NCBI RefSeq assembly: GCF_000768065.1
Contig: NZ_JRKM01000001.1
Location: 2,666,001 to 2,730,000 of the forward strand
Origin: Aquabacterium sp. NJ1
GTDB lineage: Bacteria > Pseudomonadota > Gammaproteobacteria > Burkholderiales > Burkholderiaceae_C
Reading direction: 5' to 3'
Length of the DNA: 64,000 nt
The notes beneath the pieces were generated by a model. That model made no database searches. It was not told the DNA's origin and was given only the letters and a program-made list of their open reading frames with translations. Of the stretch, positions 15,683 through 25,224 are shown piece after piece; the stretch's first letter is position 1; every line of letters begins with the position of its first letter. A program made the translations under genes and the position numbers.

Positions 15683-17644
15683 ATGCCAACCTACCGCACG
15701 CCTGACGTGTATGTCGAAGAGATCTCGGTGTTCCCGCCCTCGGTGGCCGAGGTGGCCACTGCCGTGCCCGCCTTCATTGGCTACACCGCCAAGGCCACCC
15801 GTGATGTCGAGGGTGACCTCAAGAACGTGCCCACGCGCGTGACCTCGCTGCTGGAGTTCGAGCAGCTCTTCGGCGGTGTGCCCACGCTGGACGTGAGCAA
15901 GGTGCTGCTGGATGACGCGGGCAACTTCCTGCGCGCCGAGCTCGGTACCGGCAACACCAAGCACCTGTACGACAGCATCCGCCTGTTCTTCGACAACGGG
16001 GGCGGGCCTTGCTACATCGTGTCCGTGGGCAAGCACACCGACAGCATCGACAAGGACCAGCTCATTGCCGGCCTGGCCAAGGTGGCCACGGTGGACGAGC
16101 CAACCATCCTGCTGTCACCCGACGCCGCCTCGCTGGACGCCGACGGCCTGGCCGCCTTCCAGCAAGCCGCGCTGGCCCAGGCTGGCAAGCTGGGTGACCG
16201 CGTGGCTCTGATGGACACAAACTACTACGACAACAAGACCGCGCATGGCACGGCCATCGACAACTTCCGCAGTAAGGTCGGCATCAACAGCCTGAAGTAC
16301 GGCACGGCCTACGCGCCCTGGCTCAAGATCAACTACCCCAAGCAAGTGGGTTATGCCGACCTGACCAAGCCGGCCACCAAGCTGTACAAGGGCTCGCAGC
16401 CGATCGACCTGGCCACGCTGACGTCCGAGCAGGCCATCAAGGACAAGCTTGCGCGCCTCGACAAGGTGCTGGCCGACCTGCCCTTGATCGCCACGACCAA
16501 GTCCAACCTGTTCGACCCGCAAACCAGCTTCTCGGCCAAGCAGGATGCGCTGCTGATGGCCTACAAGGGCGGCAAGACCGTGGGCACGGCGCAGGCGGTG
16601 TTCGGCTTCCTGATGGACGCCGCCCGCGCGGTGGACGGCTTCGTCACAGCCGTGGTCAAGCTGACCTGTGCTGAGCTGACCACCGTGGTCAACAGCCAGA
16701 TCACCGATGTGCTGGTGCCGGTCTACAAGCCGCTGCTGGCCATCGAGAAGGAACTGGCGCTGGCCGCACCGGCCTACACCGTGCAGCAGGACCAGGGCAC
16801 TGCGCCATCGGCCACCGCCTGGGGCACGACCTGGACGGCCGTGGCCGCCAGCACGGGCAAGGTGCCCACGGCAGCCGGCACACTGCTGGCCGCCCAGCTG
16901 GATGCGACCATGCCCACGGTGCTGGCCGCGCTGGCTGCCATCGGCACGGCCCTGGCTGCCATCAGCACGGCCGCGGCCACCTACCGCAGCAACGACGAAG
17001 CCTATCTGGGCGAGAACTTCAGCCTTTACCGGGCCATCCTCAAGGGCGTGAACAACGCCGTCACCGTGTGCCCGCCCTCAGGTGCCATCGCCGGCATCTA
17101 TGCCCTGGTGGACAACCAGCGTGGCGTGTGGAAGGCCCCGGCCAACGTCAGCCTCAACGGCGTGCTGGCGCCCACCTACCTGTTCGACAGCGACGACACC
17201 GACAACCTCAACATCGACGCCAACTCGGGCAAGTCGGTCAACGCCATCCGCGCCTTTGCGGGCAAGGGCACGCTGGTCTGGGGTGCCCGCACCCTGGCCG
17301 GCAACGACAACGAATGGCGCTACATCTCGGTGCGCCGCTTCTACAACATGGTCGAAGAGTCGGTGAAGAAGTCGACCTACTGGGCCGTGTTCGAGCCCAA
17401 TGACGCCAACACCTGGGTCAAGGTGCGCGGCATGATCGAGAACTACCTCACGCAGAAGTGGCGTGAAGGCGCGCTGGCCGGTGCCAGCACCAAGGACGCC
17501 TTCTTCGTGCGCTGCGGCCTGGGCACCACGATGAGCAGCCAGGACATCCTGGAGGGCCGCCTGATCGTCGAGATCGGCATGGCCGTGGTCCGCCCTGCGG
17601 AATTCATCATCCTGAAGTTCTCGCACAAGCTGCAGACCTCCTGA
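15683..17644 (+). CDS. eCIS contractile sheath protein (tail-sheath family)
   Basis: 653 residues. The N-terminus (MPTYRTPDVYVEEISVFPPS, VPAFIGYTAKA) and C-terminus (FEPNDANTWVKVRGMIENYL, RCGLGTTMSSQDILEGRLIV) are standard phage/eCIS sheath blocks. It surrounds the inner tube and contracts to drive it through a target membrane. Only one sheath gene is present, against three in Afp/PVC. Between about residues 234 and 436 lies a large Ala/Thr-rich helical insertion that probably faces outward. A GAGGAG ribosome site precedes the ATG. Confidence 0.93.
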   Translation: MPTYRTPDVYVEEISVFPPSVAEVATAVPAFIGYTAKATRDVEGDLKNVPTRVTSLLEFEQLFGGVPTLDVSKVLLDDAGNFLRAELGTGNTKHLYDSIRLFFDNGGGPCYIVSVGKHTDSIDKDQLIAGLAKVATVDEPTILLSPDAASLDADGLAAFQQAALAQAGKLGDRVALMDTNYYDNKTAHGTAIDNFRSKVGINSLKYGTAYAPWLKINYPKQVGYADLTKPATKLYKGSQPIDLATLTSEQAIKDKLARLDKVLADLPLIATTKSNLFDPQTSFSAKQDALLMAYKGGKTVGTAQAVFGFLMDAARAVDGFVTAVVKLTCAELTTVVNSQITDVLVPVYKPLLAIEKELALAAPAYTVQQDQGTAPSATAWGTTWTAVAASTGKVPTAAGTLLAAQLDATMPTVLAALAAIGTALAAISTAAATYRSNDEAYLGENFSLYRAILKGVNNAVTVCPPSGAIAGIYALVDNQRGVWKAPANVSLNGVLAPTYLFDSDDTDNLNIDANSGKSVNAIRAFAGKGTLVWGARTLAGNDNEWRYISVRRFYNMVEESVKKSTYWAVFEPNDANTWVKVRGMIENYLTQKWREGALAGASTKDAFFVRCGLGTTMSSQDILEGRLIVEIGMAVVRPAEFIILKFSHKLQTS

Positions 17645-17676
17645 TCCCACACTGAACCTTATTCAAAGGAATCGAC

Positions 17677-18111
17677 ATGCCCGGTCAATATCCCTTGCCC
17701 GTCTTCCACTTCTCCGTTCAGTGGGGCGGCAACCGCCTTGGCTTCTCCGAGGTCACCGGCCTCACGCAGGAAAACCAGGTCATCGAATACCGCGACGGCT
17801 CCTTCCCGGAGTACTCGTCCATCAAGATGCCCGGCCTGCGCAAGTTCAGCAACATCACGCTCAAGCGCGGCGTGGTCAAGTCGGACAACGACTTCTACAA
17901 ATGGCTCACGACCATCAAGCTCAACACCGTGGAGCGGCGTGACCTGACCATCAGCCTGCTCAATGAGGCGCACGAGCCCGTGATGGTCTGGAAGATCCAC
18001 AACGCCTTCCCCGTCAAGGTGGAAGGGCCGCAGTTGAAGGCCGCGGCCAACGAGGTGGCGATCGAGTCCATCGAGATCGCGCACGAAGGCATGGAAGTGC
18101 AGAACGAGTAA
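17677..18111 (+). CDS. eCIS inner tube protein 1 (gp19-like)
   Basis: 144 residues of the T4 gp19-like tube fold: PLPVFHFSVQWGGNRLGFSE, a middle block GLRKFSNITLKRGVVKSDND and the closing VAIESIEIAHEGMEV. Hexameric rings of this protein stack to form the tube expelled on contraction and can hold cargo in the lumen. AAGGA lies just upstream of the ATG. It is followed after 9 bp by a paralogue. Confidence 0.92.
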   Translation: MPGQYPLPVFHFSVQWGGNRLGFSEVTGLTQENQVIEYRDGSFPEYSSIKMPGLRKFSNITLKRGVVKSDNDFYKWLTTIKLNTVERRDLTISLLNEAHEPVMVWKIHNAFPVKVEGPQLKAAANEVAIESIEIAHEGMEVQNE

Positions 18112-18120
18112 GCGCGGCCC

Positions 18121-18564
18121 ATGTACACACCGCCCGTAGGCTTTCACTTCAAGGTCGAGGTGCAGGGGCTGTCGCCTTCGGAGGATGGGGATACCCGCTT
18201 CACCGATGTCGGCGGCCTGAGCGTGGACATCGCCACCGAAGAAGTGCCCGAAGGTGGCGAGAACCGCTTCGTGCAGCGCTACCCCGTGCGCGCCAAGTTC
18301 CCGGACCTGGTGCTCAAGCGGGGGCTGATGAAGCAGTCCGCCATCTGGGACTGGGTGCGCCAGTGCATCGAGAACCTCGACATCCAGCCGCACAACCTCA
18401 TCGTCACCTTGCTCAACGAGCAGCGTGAGCCTTTGATGAGCTGGCGCATCGTGGGGGCCTACCCGGTGAAGTGGTCGGTGAGCGACTTCAATGCCTCGGC
18501 CAATGCCTATGTGGTGGAGTCCCTGCAACTGGCCTACCAGTACTTCACGCTGGACAAGGGCTGA
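18121..18564 (+). CDS. eCIS inner tube protein 2 (gp19-like initiator)
   Basis: 147 residues with the same fold as its neighbour (FHFKVEVQGL, FPDLVLKRGLMKQSAIWDW, YVVESLQLAYQYF). In Afp/PVC a second tube protein (Afp5-like) joins the tube to the spike hub and nucleates tube growth. Only 9 bp separate it from tube protein 1. Divergence between the two copies suggests distinct positions in the particle. Confidence 0.88.
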   Translation: MYTPPVGFHFKVEVQGLSPSEDGDTRFTDVGGLSVDIATEEVPEGGENRFVQRYPVRAKFPDLVLKRGLMKQSAIWDWVRQCIENLDIQPHNLIVTLLNEQREPLMSWRIVGAYPVKWSVSDFNASANAYVVESLQLAYQYFTLDKG

Positions 18565-18595
18565 GCAGCGCGGTCAACGTGAAAGGGAGCAGCAC

Positions 18596-18757
18596 ATGCC
18601 CATCGTCATTGATGAAGTCGTGATCTCGGTGGAGGTCGGCAACCAGGAATCGGGTGGCGGCGCCACGCCGGTGCCGGCCCTGCAGGACAAGCAGGCGCTG
18701 GTGAGCGAGTGCGTGGAGCGCGTGCTCGAGATCCTGCGCGAGCGGAAGGAAGCGTGA
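18596..18757 (+). CDS. DUF5908 small eCIS protein (Afp6 position)
   Basis: 53 residues beginning MPIVIDEVVISVEVGNQESG, a short β-hairpin, then a helix KQALVSECVERVLEILRERK. DUF5908 proteins occur only in contractile injection clusters, between tube and LysM-adaptor genes, exactly as here. The role is unknown, perhaps an assembly chaperone. Its TGA overlaps the next ATG (TGATG). AAAGGGAG upstream is a good ribosome site. Confidence 0.75.
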   Translation: MPIVIDEVVISVEVGNQESGGGATPVPALQDKQALVSECVERVLEILRERKEA

Positions 18758-19428
18758 TGAGCGGTGCGTCCGGCCAGCTTGAGAAGCTCTTGATCCAGGC
18801 CTTCACCAAGGCCGACTACAGCGGCTCGGCCATTGGCACCTTCGAGGCCTATGTGAACCCGGCCGAGCTGACCTTGTCTTATGAGATGGAGTACGACAGC
18901 GCCCAGGGTGCCGGCACCACGGGCAGCCGCATGGACTTCAAGAAGATCAAGCCGGGTGACCTCAGCCTGGCCTTCTTTCTGGATGGCACCGGGGCCAATG
19001 GCGTGGCCCTGGATGTGCAGCAGAAGATCAGCTCCTTCCAGACCGTGACCGGCTACAACGGCGACATCCACCGCCCCAACTACCTCAAGGTGGCCTGGGG
19101 CAAGATCGCCGTCAAGCGCTGCGTGCTCAAGAGCGCGTCCATCGTCTACAAGCTGTTCAAGCCCACGGGTGAGCCGCTGCGGGCCGTGATCACGGCGGTG
19201 TTCTCGGATGCGTCGGACGACCAGACCCGCGTGGCGCTGGCGCAGGACTCCTCACCCGACCTCACCCACGTGCGCGTCCTCAAGGCTGGCGACACGCTCT
19301 ACAGCCTGTGCACGGCCATCTATGGTGACCCGTGTTATGCCCCGCGCGTGGCCCGCGCCAACGGCCTGAGCGGCTTTCGGCAACTGGCCCCCGGCACGCG
19401 CCTGGTGTTCCCCCCGCTGGAGAAATGA
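18757..19428 (+). CDS. eCIS LysM-type hub adaptor (Afp7-like)
   Basis: 223 residues. The N-terminal part (VNPAELTLSYEMEYDSAQG, LSLAFFLDGTG) matches the CIS_spike_tip/tube-adaptor proteins; the C-terminal LKAGDTLYSLCTAIYG followed by LAPGTRLVFPPL is a LysM-like domain. It connects the tube initiator to the VgrG-like hub inside the baseplate. Starts by TGATG coupling and ends in an ATGA overlap with the spike gene. Confidence 0.87.
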   Translation: MSGASGQLEKLLIQAFTKADYSGSAIGTFEAYVNPAELTLSYEMEYDSAQGAGTTGSRMDFKKIKPGDLSLAFFLDGTGANGVALDVQQKISSFQTVTGYNGDIHRPNYLKVAWGKIAVKRCVLKSASIVYKLFKPTGEPLRAVITAVFSDASDDQTRVALAQDSSPDLTHVRVLKAGDTLYSLCTAIYGDPCYAPRVARANGLSGFRQLAPGTRLVFPPLEK

Positions 19429-21194
19429 CCATTCCCGCCGACCGCACCCTCCCCACGCCGATCGCGCAGCGCGAGTTCACCGTCAAGGTGAACGGCACGG
19501 CCGTGCCCCGCACGCACCAGCTGCTGGCGGCCAGCGTGGTCAACACGGCCAACCACATCGCCTCGGCGCGCCTGGTCTACCGCGATGGTGCGGCCGACAC
19601 GAGCGACTTCACGCTCAGCAACGACAGCCTCTTCGTGCCGGGTGCCGAGGTGGAAGTGCAGGCCGGTGCCGGCTCGCAGATGGACACCCTGTTCAAGGGC
19701 ATCGTGGTGCGCCAGCGTTTGAAGGTGCGTGACCAGAGCGCCTCGCAACTCATCGTGGAGTGCCGCCACAAGGCCACTAGACTCAGCCTCAAGCGCCACA
19801 GCGCCAACCACCTGGACAAGACCGACAGCGACGTCATCACCGCCTTGCTGGGCTCTGAAGGCGGGCAGGCCAAGGTCGAGTCCACCAGCTACCAGCACAA
19901 GCACCTGGTGCAGTACGACACCACCGACTGGGACTTCCTGGTCACACGCGCCCAGGCCAATGGGCACCTGGTGCTGACACGCGGCGCCGACATCGAAACG
20001 CGCAAGCTGGCCTTGCAGGGCTCGCCCGTGATCACGCTGCAATACGGCTCGACCCTGATCGAGCTGGATGCCGAGATCGATGCACGCGAGCAGACCAAGG
20101 CCGTCAAGACCCTGACCTGGAATGCCGCCGACCAGGCCGTGCACACGCTGGACGGCACGGCGCCTTCTTTCACCGGCCCGGGCAACCTCGCGCCCGATGA
20201 CCTGGCCGATGCCGTGGCCGTGGACGCGCTGGAGTTGCGCCACGCCATGCTCAGCGACGACGAGGCCACCACGGCGGCGGACGCCCGCTTTGCCACCGCC
20301 CGCCTGTGCAAGGCCACGGGCCGCGCCAAGTGCGAAGGCCTGGGCCAGGTGTTGCCGGGTGATGTGGTCGAGCTGGCCGGCGTGGGCGACCGTTTCAATG
20401 GCCAGATCCTGGTCACCGGCGTGCGCCACGAGATGGACCTGGTGCAAGGCTGGAAGACCCACATCCAGTTTGGCGGTGTGCCCGAAGACCCGGAGCGCCT
20501 GGCCCGCCTGGCCGCCGCGCGCACCCCCAGCCTGCTGGCGCCGGTACATGGCCTGCAGATCGGTGTGGTCACCGACAACGAAGACCCGGACAGCGAGTTC
20601 CGCATCCGCGTGCAACTGCCCCTGGTGGACAGCAGCGACGGCGTCTGGGCCCGCCTGGCCAGCCTGGACGCGGGCAAGGACCGTGGCTTCGTGGTGCGCC
20701 CCGAGATCGGTGATGAGGTCGTGGTCGGCTTCCTGGACGACGACCCGCGCACGCCCGTGGTGCTGGGCATGCTGCACAGCAGCGCCAAGCCCGCACCCAT
20801 TGCCGGCAGCAACGACAACCACGAGAAGGGCTATACCAGCCGCAGCGGCATGAAGCTGCACTTCAACGATGACAAGGTGGTGCTGACCATCTCCACGCCC
20901 GGTGGCCACACCTTCGTGCTGGACGACGACCAGGGCTCGGTGTCGCTCAAGGACAGCAATGGCAACAGCCTGCTCCTGGACGACAAGGGCATCACCATCG
21001 AAAGCTGCAAGGACCTGAAAGTGAAAACCGCAGGCGACACCAAGTACGACATCGGCGGCGCCGGCGAGCTCAAGACCAGCACTGATTGCAAGGTCGAGGC
21101 CGGTGCCCAGCTCAAGCTCAGTGGCAGCGCCGGGGCGGAGTTGCAAAGCTCGGCCACGGTCAAGGTGGCCGGCTCGCTGGTCAACATCAACTGA
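19425..21194 (+). CDS. eCIS spike/hub protein (VgrG/Afp8-like)
   Basis: 589 residues. The gp27-like hub region is followed by an OB-fold (about residues 370-460: GLQIGVVTDNEDPDSEFRIRV, RPEIGDEVVVGFLDDDPRTP) and a gp5-like β-helix tail with repeated short strands (SLKDSNGNSLLLDDKGITIE, then KVKTAGDTKYDIGGAGEL). It forms the trimeric spike that pierces the target. No enzymatic C-terminal extension is present, so it is structural only. Confidence 0.92.
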   Translation: MTIPADRTLPTPIAQREFTVKVNGTAVPRTHQLLAASVVNTANHIASARLVYRDGAADTSDFTLSNDSLFVPGAEVEVQAGAGSQMDTLFKGIVVRQRLKVRDQSASQLIVECRHKATRLSLKRHSANHLDKTDSDVITALLGSEGGQAKVESTSYQHKHLVQYDTTDWDFLVTRAQANGHLVLTRGADIETRKLALQGSPVITLQYGSTLIELDAEIDAREQTKAVKTLTWNAADQAVHTLDGTAPSFTGPGNLAPDDLADAVAVDALELRHAMLSDDEATTAADARFATARLCKATGRAKCEGLGQVLPGDVVELAGVGDRFNGQILVTGVRHEMDLVQGWKTHIQFGGVPEDPERLARLAAARTPSLLAPVHGLQIGVVTDNEDPDSEFRIRVQLPLVDSSDGVWARLASLDAGKDRGFVVRPEIGDEVVVGFLDDDPRTPVVLGMLHSSAKPAPIAGSNDNHEKGYTSRSGMKLHFNDDKVVLTISTPGGHTFVLDDDQGSVSLKDSNGNSLLLDDKGITIESCKDLKVKTAGDTKYDIGGAGELKTSTDCKVEAGAQLKLSGSAGAELQSSATVKVAGSLVNIN

Positions 21195-21252
21195 GCGCGG
21201 CCACGCAGCGGTCATCACCACCCAACACACACCACAACAAGGGACCACCACC

Positions 21253-21528
21253 ATGCCAGCCGCCGCCCGCGTCGCCGATGCCAGCACCCACGGGGGCACC
21301 GTGATCGGCCCCGGTGTGCCCACCGTGATGATCGGGGGCATGCCCGCCGCCGTGCTGGGCGACATGCACAGCTGCGTGATCCCGCCGCCGCACCCCCCGG
21401 TCACACCCTTTGTGGCGGGCAGCGCCACGGTGATGATCGGCGGCAAGCCCGCCCTGCGGGTGGGCGACAGCAGCGCCTGCGGCGCCTCGCCCATGGTGGG
21501 CGCGCCGACCGTGCTGATTGGGGGCTGA
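21253..21528 (+). CDS. PAAR-domain spike tip (Afp10-like)
   Basis: 91 residues, almost only PAAR repeats: GVPTVMIGGMPAAVLGD, SATVMIGGKPALRVGD, GAPTVLIGG, with His/Cys residues (MHSC, SSACG) placed to bind zinc at the point. It sharpens the spike trimer. It lacks any toxin extension. It precedes gp25, whereas Afp has the two in the opposite order. Confidence 0.9.
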   Translation: MPAAARVADASTHGGTVIGPGVPTVMIGGMPAAVLGDMHSCVIPPPHPPVTPFVAGSATVMIGGKPALRVGDSSACGASPMVGAPTVLIGG

Positions 21529-21595
21529 TGGTGATGACAAGCACCACATCATCAACCCGCAACGCACACCGTGCCGGCCAGGCCAGGAGCCAGCC

Positions 21596-22030
21596 ATGAG
21601 CGACGCCCCCAACTTCCTCGGCCGCGGCTGGGCCTTCCCGCCCGCCTTCGGTGCCGCTGGCGCCCGCATGACGCAGGACGAGGCCGACATCGACGCCAGC
21701 TTGCGCATCCTGTTTGGCACCAAGCCCGGCGAGCGCCCGCTGTTCCCCACCTATGGGCTGGACTTGAGCGAGCTGATGTTCGAGCCCTTGAGCACCACCT
21801 TGCGCAGCCTGCTGCTCGACCGCATCCACACGGGCGTGCTGATCCACGAGCCGCGCATCCGTGTGCTCAACCTCGTGATCGACGACAGCGAAGCGCTGGC
21901 CGGTGTGCTGCAGGTGCGCCTGGACTACGAGGTGCGCAGCACCAACTCGCGCTTCAACCTGGTCTACCCCTTCTACTTTGGCGATGCCAATGAGCAACGC
22001 CTGGCCGCGCCCACGCGCCGCACCGGATGA
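21596..22030 (+). CDS. Baseplate wedge protein (GPW/gp25-like, Afp9)
   Basis: 144 residues with the gp25 signature: ADIDASLRILFGTKPGERPLFPTYGLDL, which forms a sheath-like handshake that starts sheath polymerisation on the baseplate. CAGGAGC lies before the ATG. It ends in an ATGA overlap with the next baseplate gene. Confidence 0.9.
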   Translation: MSDAPNFLGRGWAFPPAFGAAGARMTQDEADIDASLRILFGTKPGERPLFPTYGLDLSELMFEPLSTTLRSLLLDRIHTGVLIHEPRIRVLNLVIDDSEALAGVLQVRLDYEVRSTNSRFNLVYPFYFGDANEQRLAAPTRRTG

Positions 22031-25000
22031 ACCCCATGGCCACCTCGTTTGACCTCCATGCCGCGCAGATGGCGGACCCGGGCACACGCCAGGCCGACCG
22101 GCTCAACCCGCATCTGGACGCGGGCCAGGCCCCGCTGGATGACCGCCAGGATGTGGACCTGGTGCTGGCCGCCCACGCCCTGGCCGCCCAGCTCAATTTC
22201 TACGAAGACACGCCCGAGCACGTCGCCGGCAACTGGCAGGCCATCTTGCAAGGCAGCGTGCTGCGCCCCCAAGCCGGTGACACGCCAGACAGCCTGCGCG
22301 CCCGCGTGGCCGCGCTGATGCAAAGCCCCGATGGCAGCTTGCCGCCGCACCTGGCCTTGTTGATGGCTTTTGCACGCCTGGCCCGTCACCCGCGCGCCCT
22401 GCTCAATGACTTCACGCGCCAGCACCTCAACTTCCAGATGCAGACGGTGCTGGGCTTCAGCCCCAAGCCCGCGCAGCCCGACCACGCCCATGTGCTGGTG
22501 GACCTGAAAAAAGGCGCGCCACCTGTGGAGTTCAAACCCGGCCAGTGGCTGTCCGGCGGCAAGGACGCGCAACAGCAGGAGCTGATCTACCAGCCCGTGC
22601 GCCCCGCCGTGCTCAACCACGCCAAGGTGATGCAGCTGCGCGCCATCAGCCATGCCGATGGCCGCCTGGTCTGCGCGCCGATGGCCGATTCCATCGATGG
22701 CCTGGGTGGCAAGCTGCCCGTCGACAACCCGGCGTGGTCCCCCTTTGCGCAGGCCCTGCCGGATCGGCCGGCGTTGCCTTTGGCCACCACCGGCTTTGCG
22801 GCGGCTTCGTCGCTGCTGCGCCTGAGCGAAGGCACGCGCACCGTCACGCTCACGCTGTACCTGGACGGCCTGCGCGAACGGCTGAGCGCCGAGGCCCTGG
22901 CCGCCTCGTTCGAGGTGCTGCTCAGCGGCCCCAAGGGCTGGATCGGGCCGTATGCGCTCAAGGCCGTGTCGTCGAGCGATGCCAAGCTGCGCGTCTTGCA
23001 GTTCACGCTGGAGGCCGACCAGCCCGCCGTGGTGGACGTCGGCGAGGTCCATGTCCAGCCTTTTGAGCCCGGCCTGCCCGTGGCCCAGCTGCTGCTCAAG
23101 GCCGATGGCTTGCTGGGCCACGATGCCCTGGCGGGCTTGAGCCTGCAGCAAGTCAAGCTGGCCGTGGCCGTCAAGGACATGCGCAAGCTGGTGCTGGAGA
23201 GCGAGCTGGGTGTGCTGGATGCGAAAAAGCCCTTCCTGCCTTTTGGCCCGCAACCGGCCGAGGGATCACGCTTCTTCATTGGCTGCGCCGAGGCCCTGGC
23301 CAAGCCACTGAGCGCGCTGTCGCTCAATCTGGTCTGGCAAGGCGCGCCCACCTCGCAGGCCGACCTCACCACCCGGTATGCCAGCTACACCAAGCAGTCC
23401 AGCCTGGCCCATGGTGTGTCCGTTCAGGCCGATTGGGCCGATGCCCGCGCCCAGCACAAGACGGCCATGGGCACCGTCCTGCCTGCGGCGGCCACTGGCA
23501 TCCAACTGACGTTGGAGCAGGCCAACTACAAGGCCAACAAGGCCCAGAAGCTCGGCAAGGGGCGCGAGCAGGAGGCCTATGCCTTGCACACCTCCGGCAG
23601 CGCCATGGCCCGCAAACAAGCCGATGTCCGGGACTGGCTGCGCCAACACGAAGCGCAGCACGAAGCCCTGCGTGAAGGCCCCCACCAGCGTCGCCAGCCG
23701 GAACCGCCCGAGCCACCCGTGCCCGCCACCGTGCGCCCCGGTTTCATCACCCTGAGCTTGAACACCGACCTGCTGCACGGCGACTACCGCAACGACGCGA
23801 TCCGCATGCTGCTGCTCACGGCAGACCTCAAGCCGCCCACCGTCATCCAGGAGCCCTACACCCCCAAGCTCAAGGAGCTGACCCTGAGCTACGAGGCCGA
23901 AACCGGCCGCACGGCCATCCACGATGCCTCGCTGAGCGCGTTCACCGAGGGCGAGGTGGCCTTCTACCATGTGGATGTGTTTGGCGTGGCGCGCGAGCAC
24001 CTGTGGCTGAGCCGCCAGCGGCCCTGGATGAAACAGGCTTCGGTGTCGCTGCTGCCTCGCCACACGGCCGCCGGCGAGCTGTTCATCGGCGTGGCCGGCG
24101 TGCAGGCGGGCGAGCCGGTGAGCCTGTTGCTGCAAACGCAGGAGGGCAGCGCCGACCCGCTGGCGCACGCGCAGACGGTGCATTGGGCCGTGCTGGCCGA
24201 CAACGCCTGGCAAGCCTTGAACCCCGGGCCCGATCTGCCGCTGGACACCACCAGTGGCCTGCGCCGCAGTGGCTTGGTCAGCGTGGTCCTGCCAGACACC
24301 GTGAACACCGACAACACCCGACTGCCCGCCGGCCTGGTGTGGTTGCGTGCCACCATCGCGCAGGAGCCGCGAGCGGCCTGCCAGCTAGTGGGCGTGCACG
24401 CCAATGCCGTGGAGGTGGCCTGGGTGGATCAGGGCCTGGGTGCGCGCCACCTGGCCAACGCCCTGCCTGCCGGGCGCATCACGCGCCTCAAGAGCCCGCT
24501 GGCCGAGATCAAGGCCTTGAGCCAGCCCTACCCCTCCTTCGGCGGCGCCTTGATGGAAGACGATGCCGCGCTGTCTCGCCGTGCCGCCGAACGCCTGCGC
24601 CACCGTGGCCGCGCCATCACCCCTTGGGACCACGAGCGCCTGGTGCTCGAAGCCTTCCCCACGCTGGACCGCGTCAAGTGCATCCCGTATGCCAACAGCC
24701 AGTCGTGGCGTGCACCGGGGTGCGTCATGCTGGTGGTCGTGCCCAACCTGCGCCTGCAGCCTCAACTGGGCGTGCTGACGCCGCGTGTGGACCTGGACAC
24801 CTTGCAACGCATCGAGGCCTTCGTGTTGCAGCGCTCGGCCATGTGCCTGCAGGCCACTCCGGCGGGGCAGACCTCGGCGGTGACCGTGCGCAACCCCCGC
24901 TACCAGTCCGTCAAGCTGAGCTTCAAGGTGCACATGCGCGACGGCTTCGCGTTCAGCTTCTACAAGGCGCAACTCAATCAAGCGGTGGTGCAGACCTTGT

Positions 25001-25224
25001 CGCCCTGGGCCTTTGATGTCAGCCGGCCCTTGAACTTCGGCGGGCGCGTGGTGCGCGCGGCCCTGGTGGACGCCATCGAGGCGCTCGACTATGTGGACTA
25101 CATCACCGACGTCAAGCTGGCCCGCGAGGACCACCCCGGCGAGGACCAGCCCGAACTCGCACCCCAAGAGCCCGATGTGATCCTCGTGTCCGCGGCCGAA
25201 CACGATATCCAGGAGGTCCAGTGA
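22027..25224 (+). CDS. eCIS baseplate protein J-like 1 (Afp11-like)
   Basis: 1065 residues. The conserved C-terminal block (LSQPYPSFGGALMEDDAALS, then RLRHRGRAITPWDHERLVLE) is the baseplate J/gp6-like core of Afp11-type proteins. The N-terminal half is large and unique, with a charged Gln/Glu/Pro-rich linker near residues 535-570 (QHEALREGPHQRRQPEPPEP). It builds the baseplate wedge that clamps the spike. Coupled by ATGA to gp25 and by TGATG-type overlap to the next gene. Confidence 0.88.
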   Translation: MNPMATSFDLHAAQMADPGTRQADRLNPHLDAGQAPLDDRQDVDLVLAAHALAAQLNFYEDTPEHVAGNWQAILQGSVLRPQAGDTPDSLRARVAALMQSPDGSLPPHLALLMAFARLARHPRALLNDFTRQHLNFQMQTVLGFSPKPAQPDHAHVLVDLKKGAPPVEFKPGQWLSGGKDAQQQELIYQPVRPAVLNHAKVMQLRAISHADGRLVCAPMADSIDGLGGKLPVDNPAWSPFAQALPDRPALPLATTGFAAASSLLRLSEGTRTVTLTLYLDGLRERLSAEALAASFEVLLSGPKGWIGPYALKAVSSSDAKLRVLQFTLEADQPAVVDVGEVHVQPFEPGLPVAQLLLKADGLLGHDALAGLSLQQVKLAVAVKDMRKLVLESELGVLDAKKPFLPFGPQPAEGSRFFIGCAEALAKPLSALSLNLVWQGAPTSQADLTTRYASYTKQSSLAHGVSVQADWADARAQHKTAMGTVLPAAATGIQLTLEQANYKANKAQKLGKGREQEAYALHTSGSAMARKQADVRDWLRQHEAQHEALREGPHQRRQPEPPEPPVPATVRPGFITLSLNTDLLHGDYRNDAIRMLLLTADLKPPTVIQEPYTPKLKELTLSYEAETGRTAIHDASLSAFTEGEVAFYHVDVFGVAREHLWLSRQRPWMKQASVSLLPRHTAAGELFIGVAGVQAGEPVSLLLQTQEGSADPLAHAQTVHWAVLADNAWQALNPGPDLPLDTTSGLRRSGLVSVVLPDTVNTDNTRLPAGLVWLRATIAQEPRAACQLVGVHANAVEVAWVDQGLGARHLANALPAGRITRLKSPLAEIKALSQPYPSFGGALMEDDAALSRRAAERLRHRGRAITPWDHERLVLEAFPTLDRVKCIPYANSQSWRAPGCVMLVVVPNLRLQPQLGVLTPRVDLDTLQRIEAFVLQRSAMCLQATPAGQTSAVTVRNPRYQSVKLSFKVHMRDGFAFSFYKAQLNQAVVQTLSPWAFDVSRPLNFGGRVVRAALVDAIEALDYVDYITDVKLAREDHPGEDQPELAPQEPDVILVSAAEHDIQEVQ

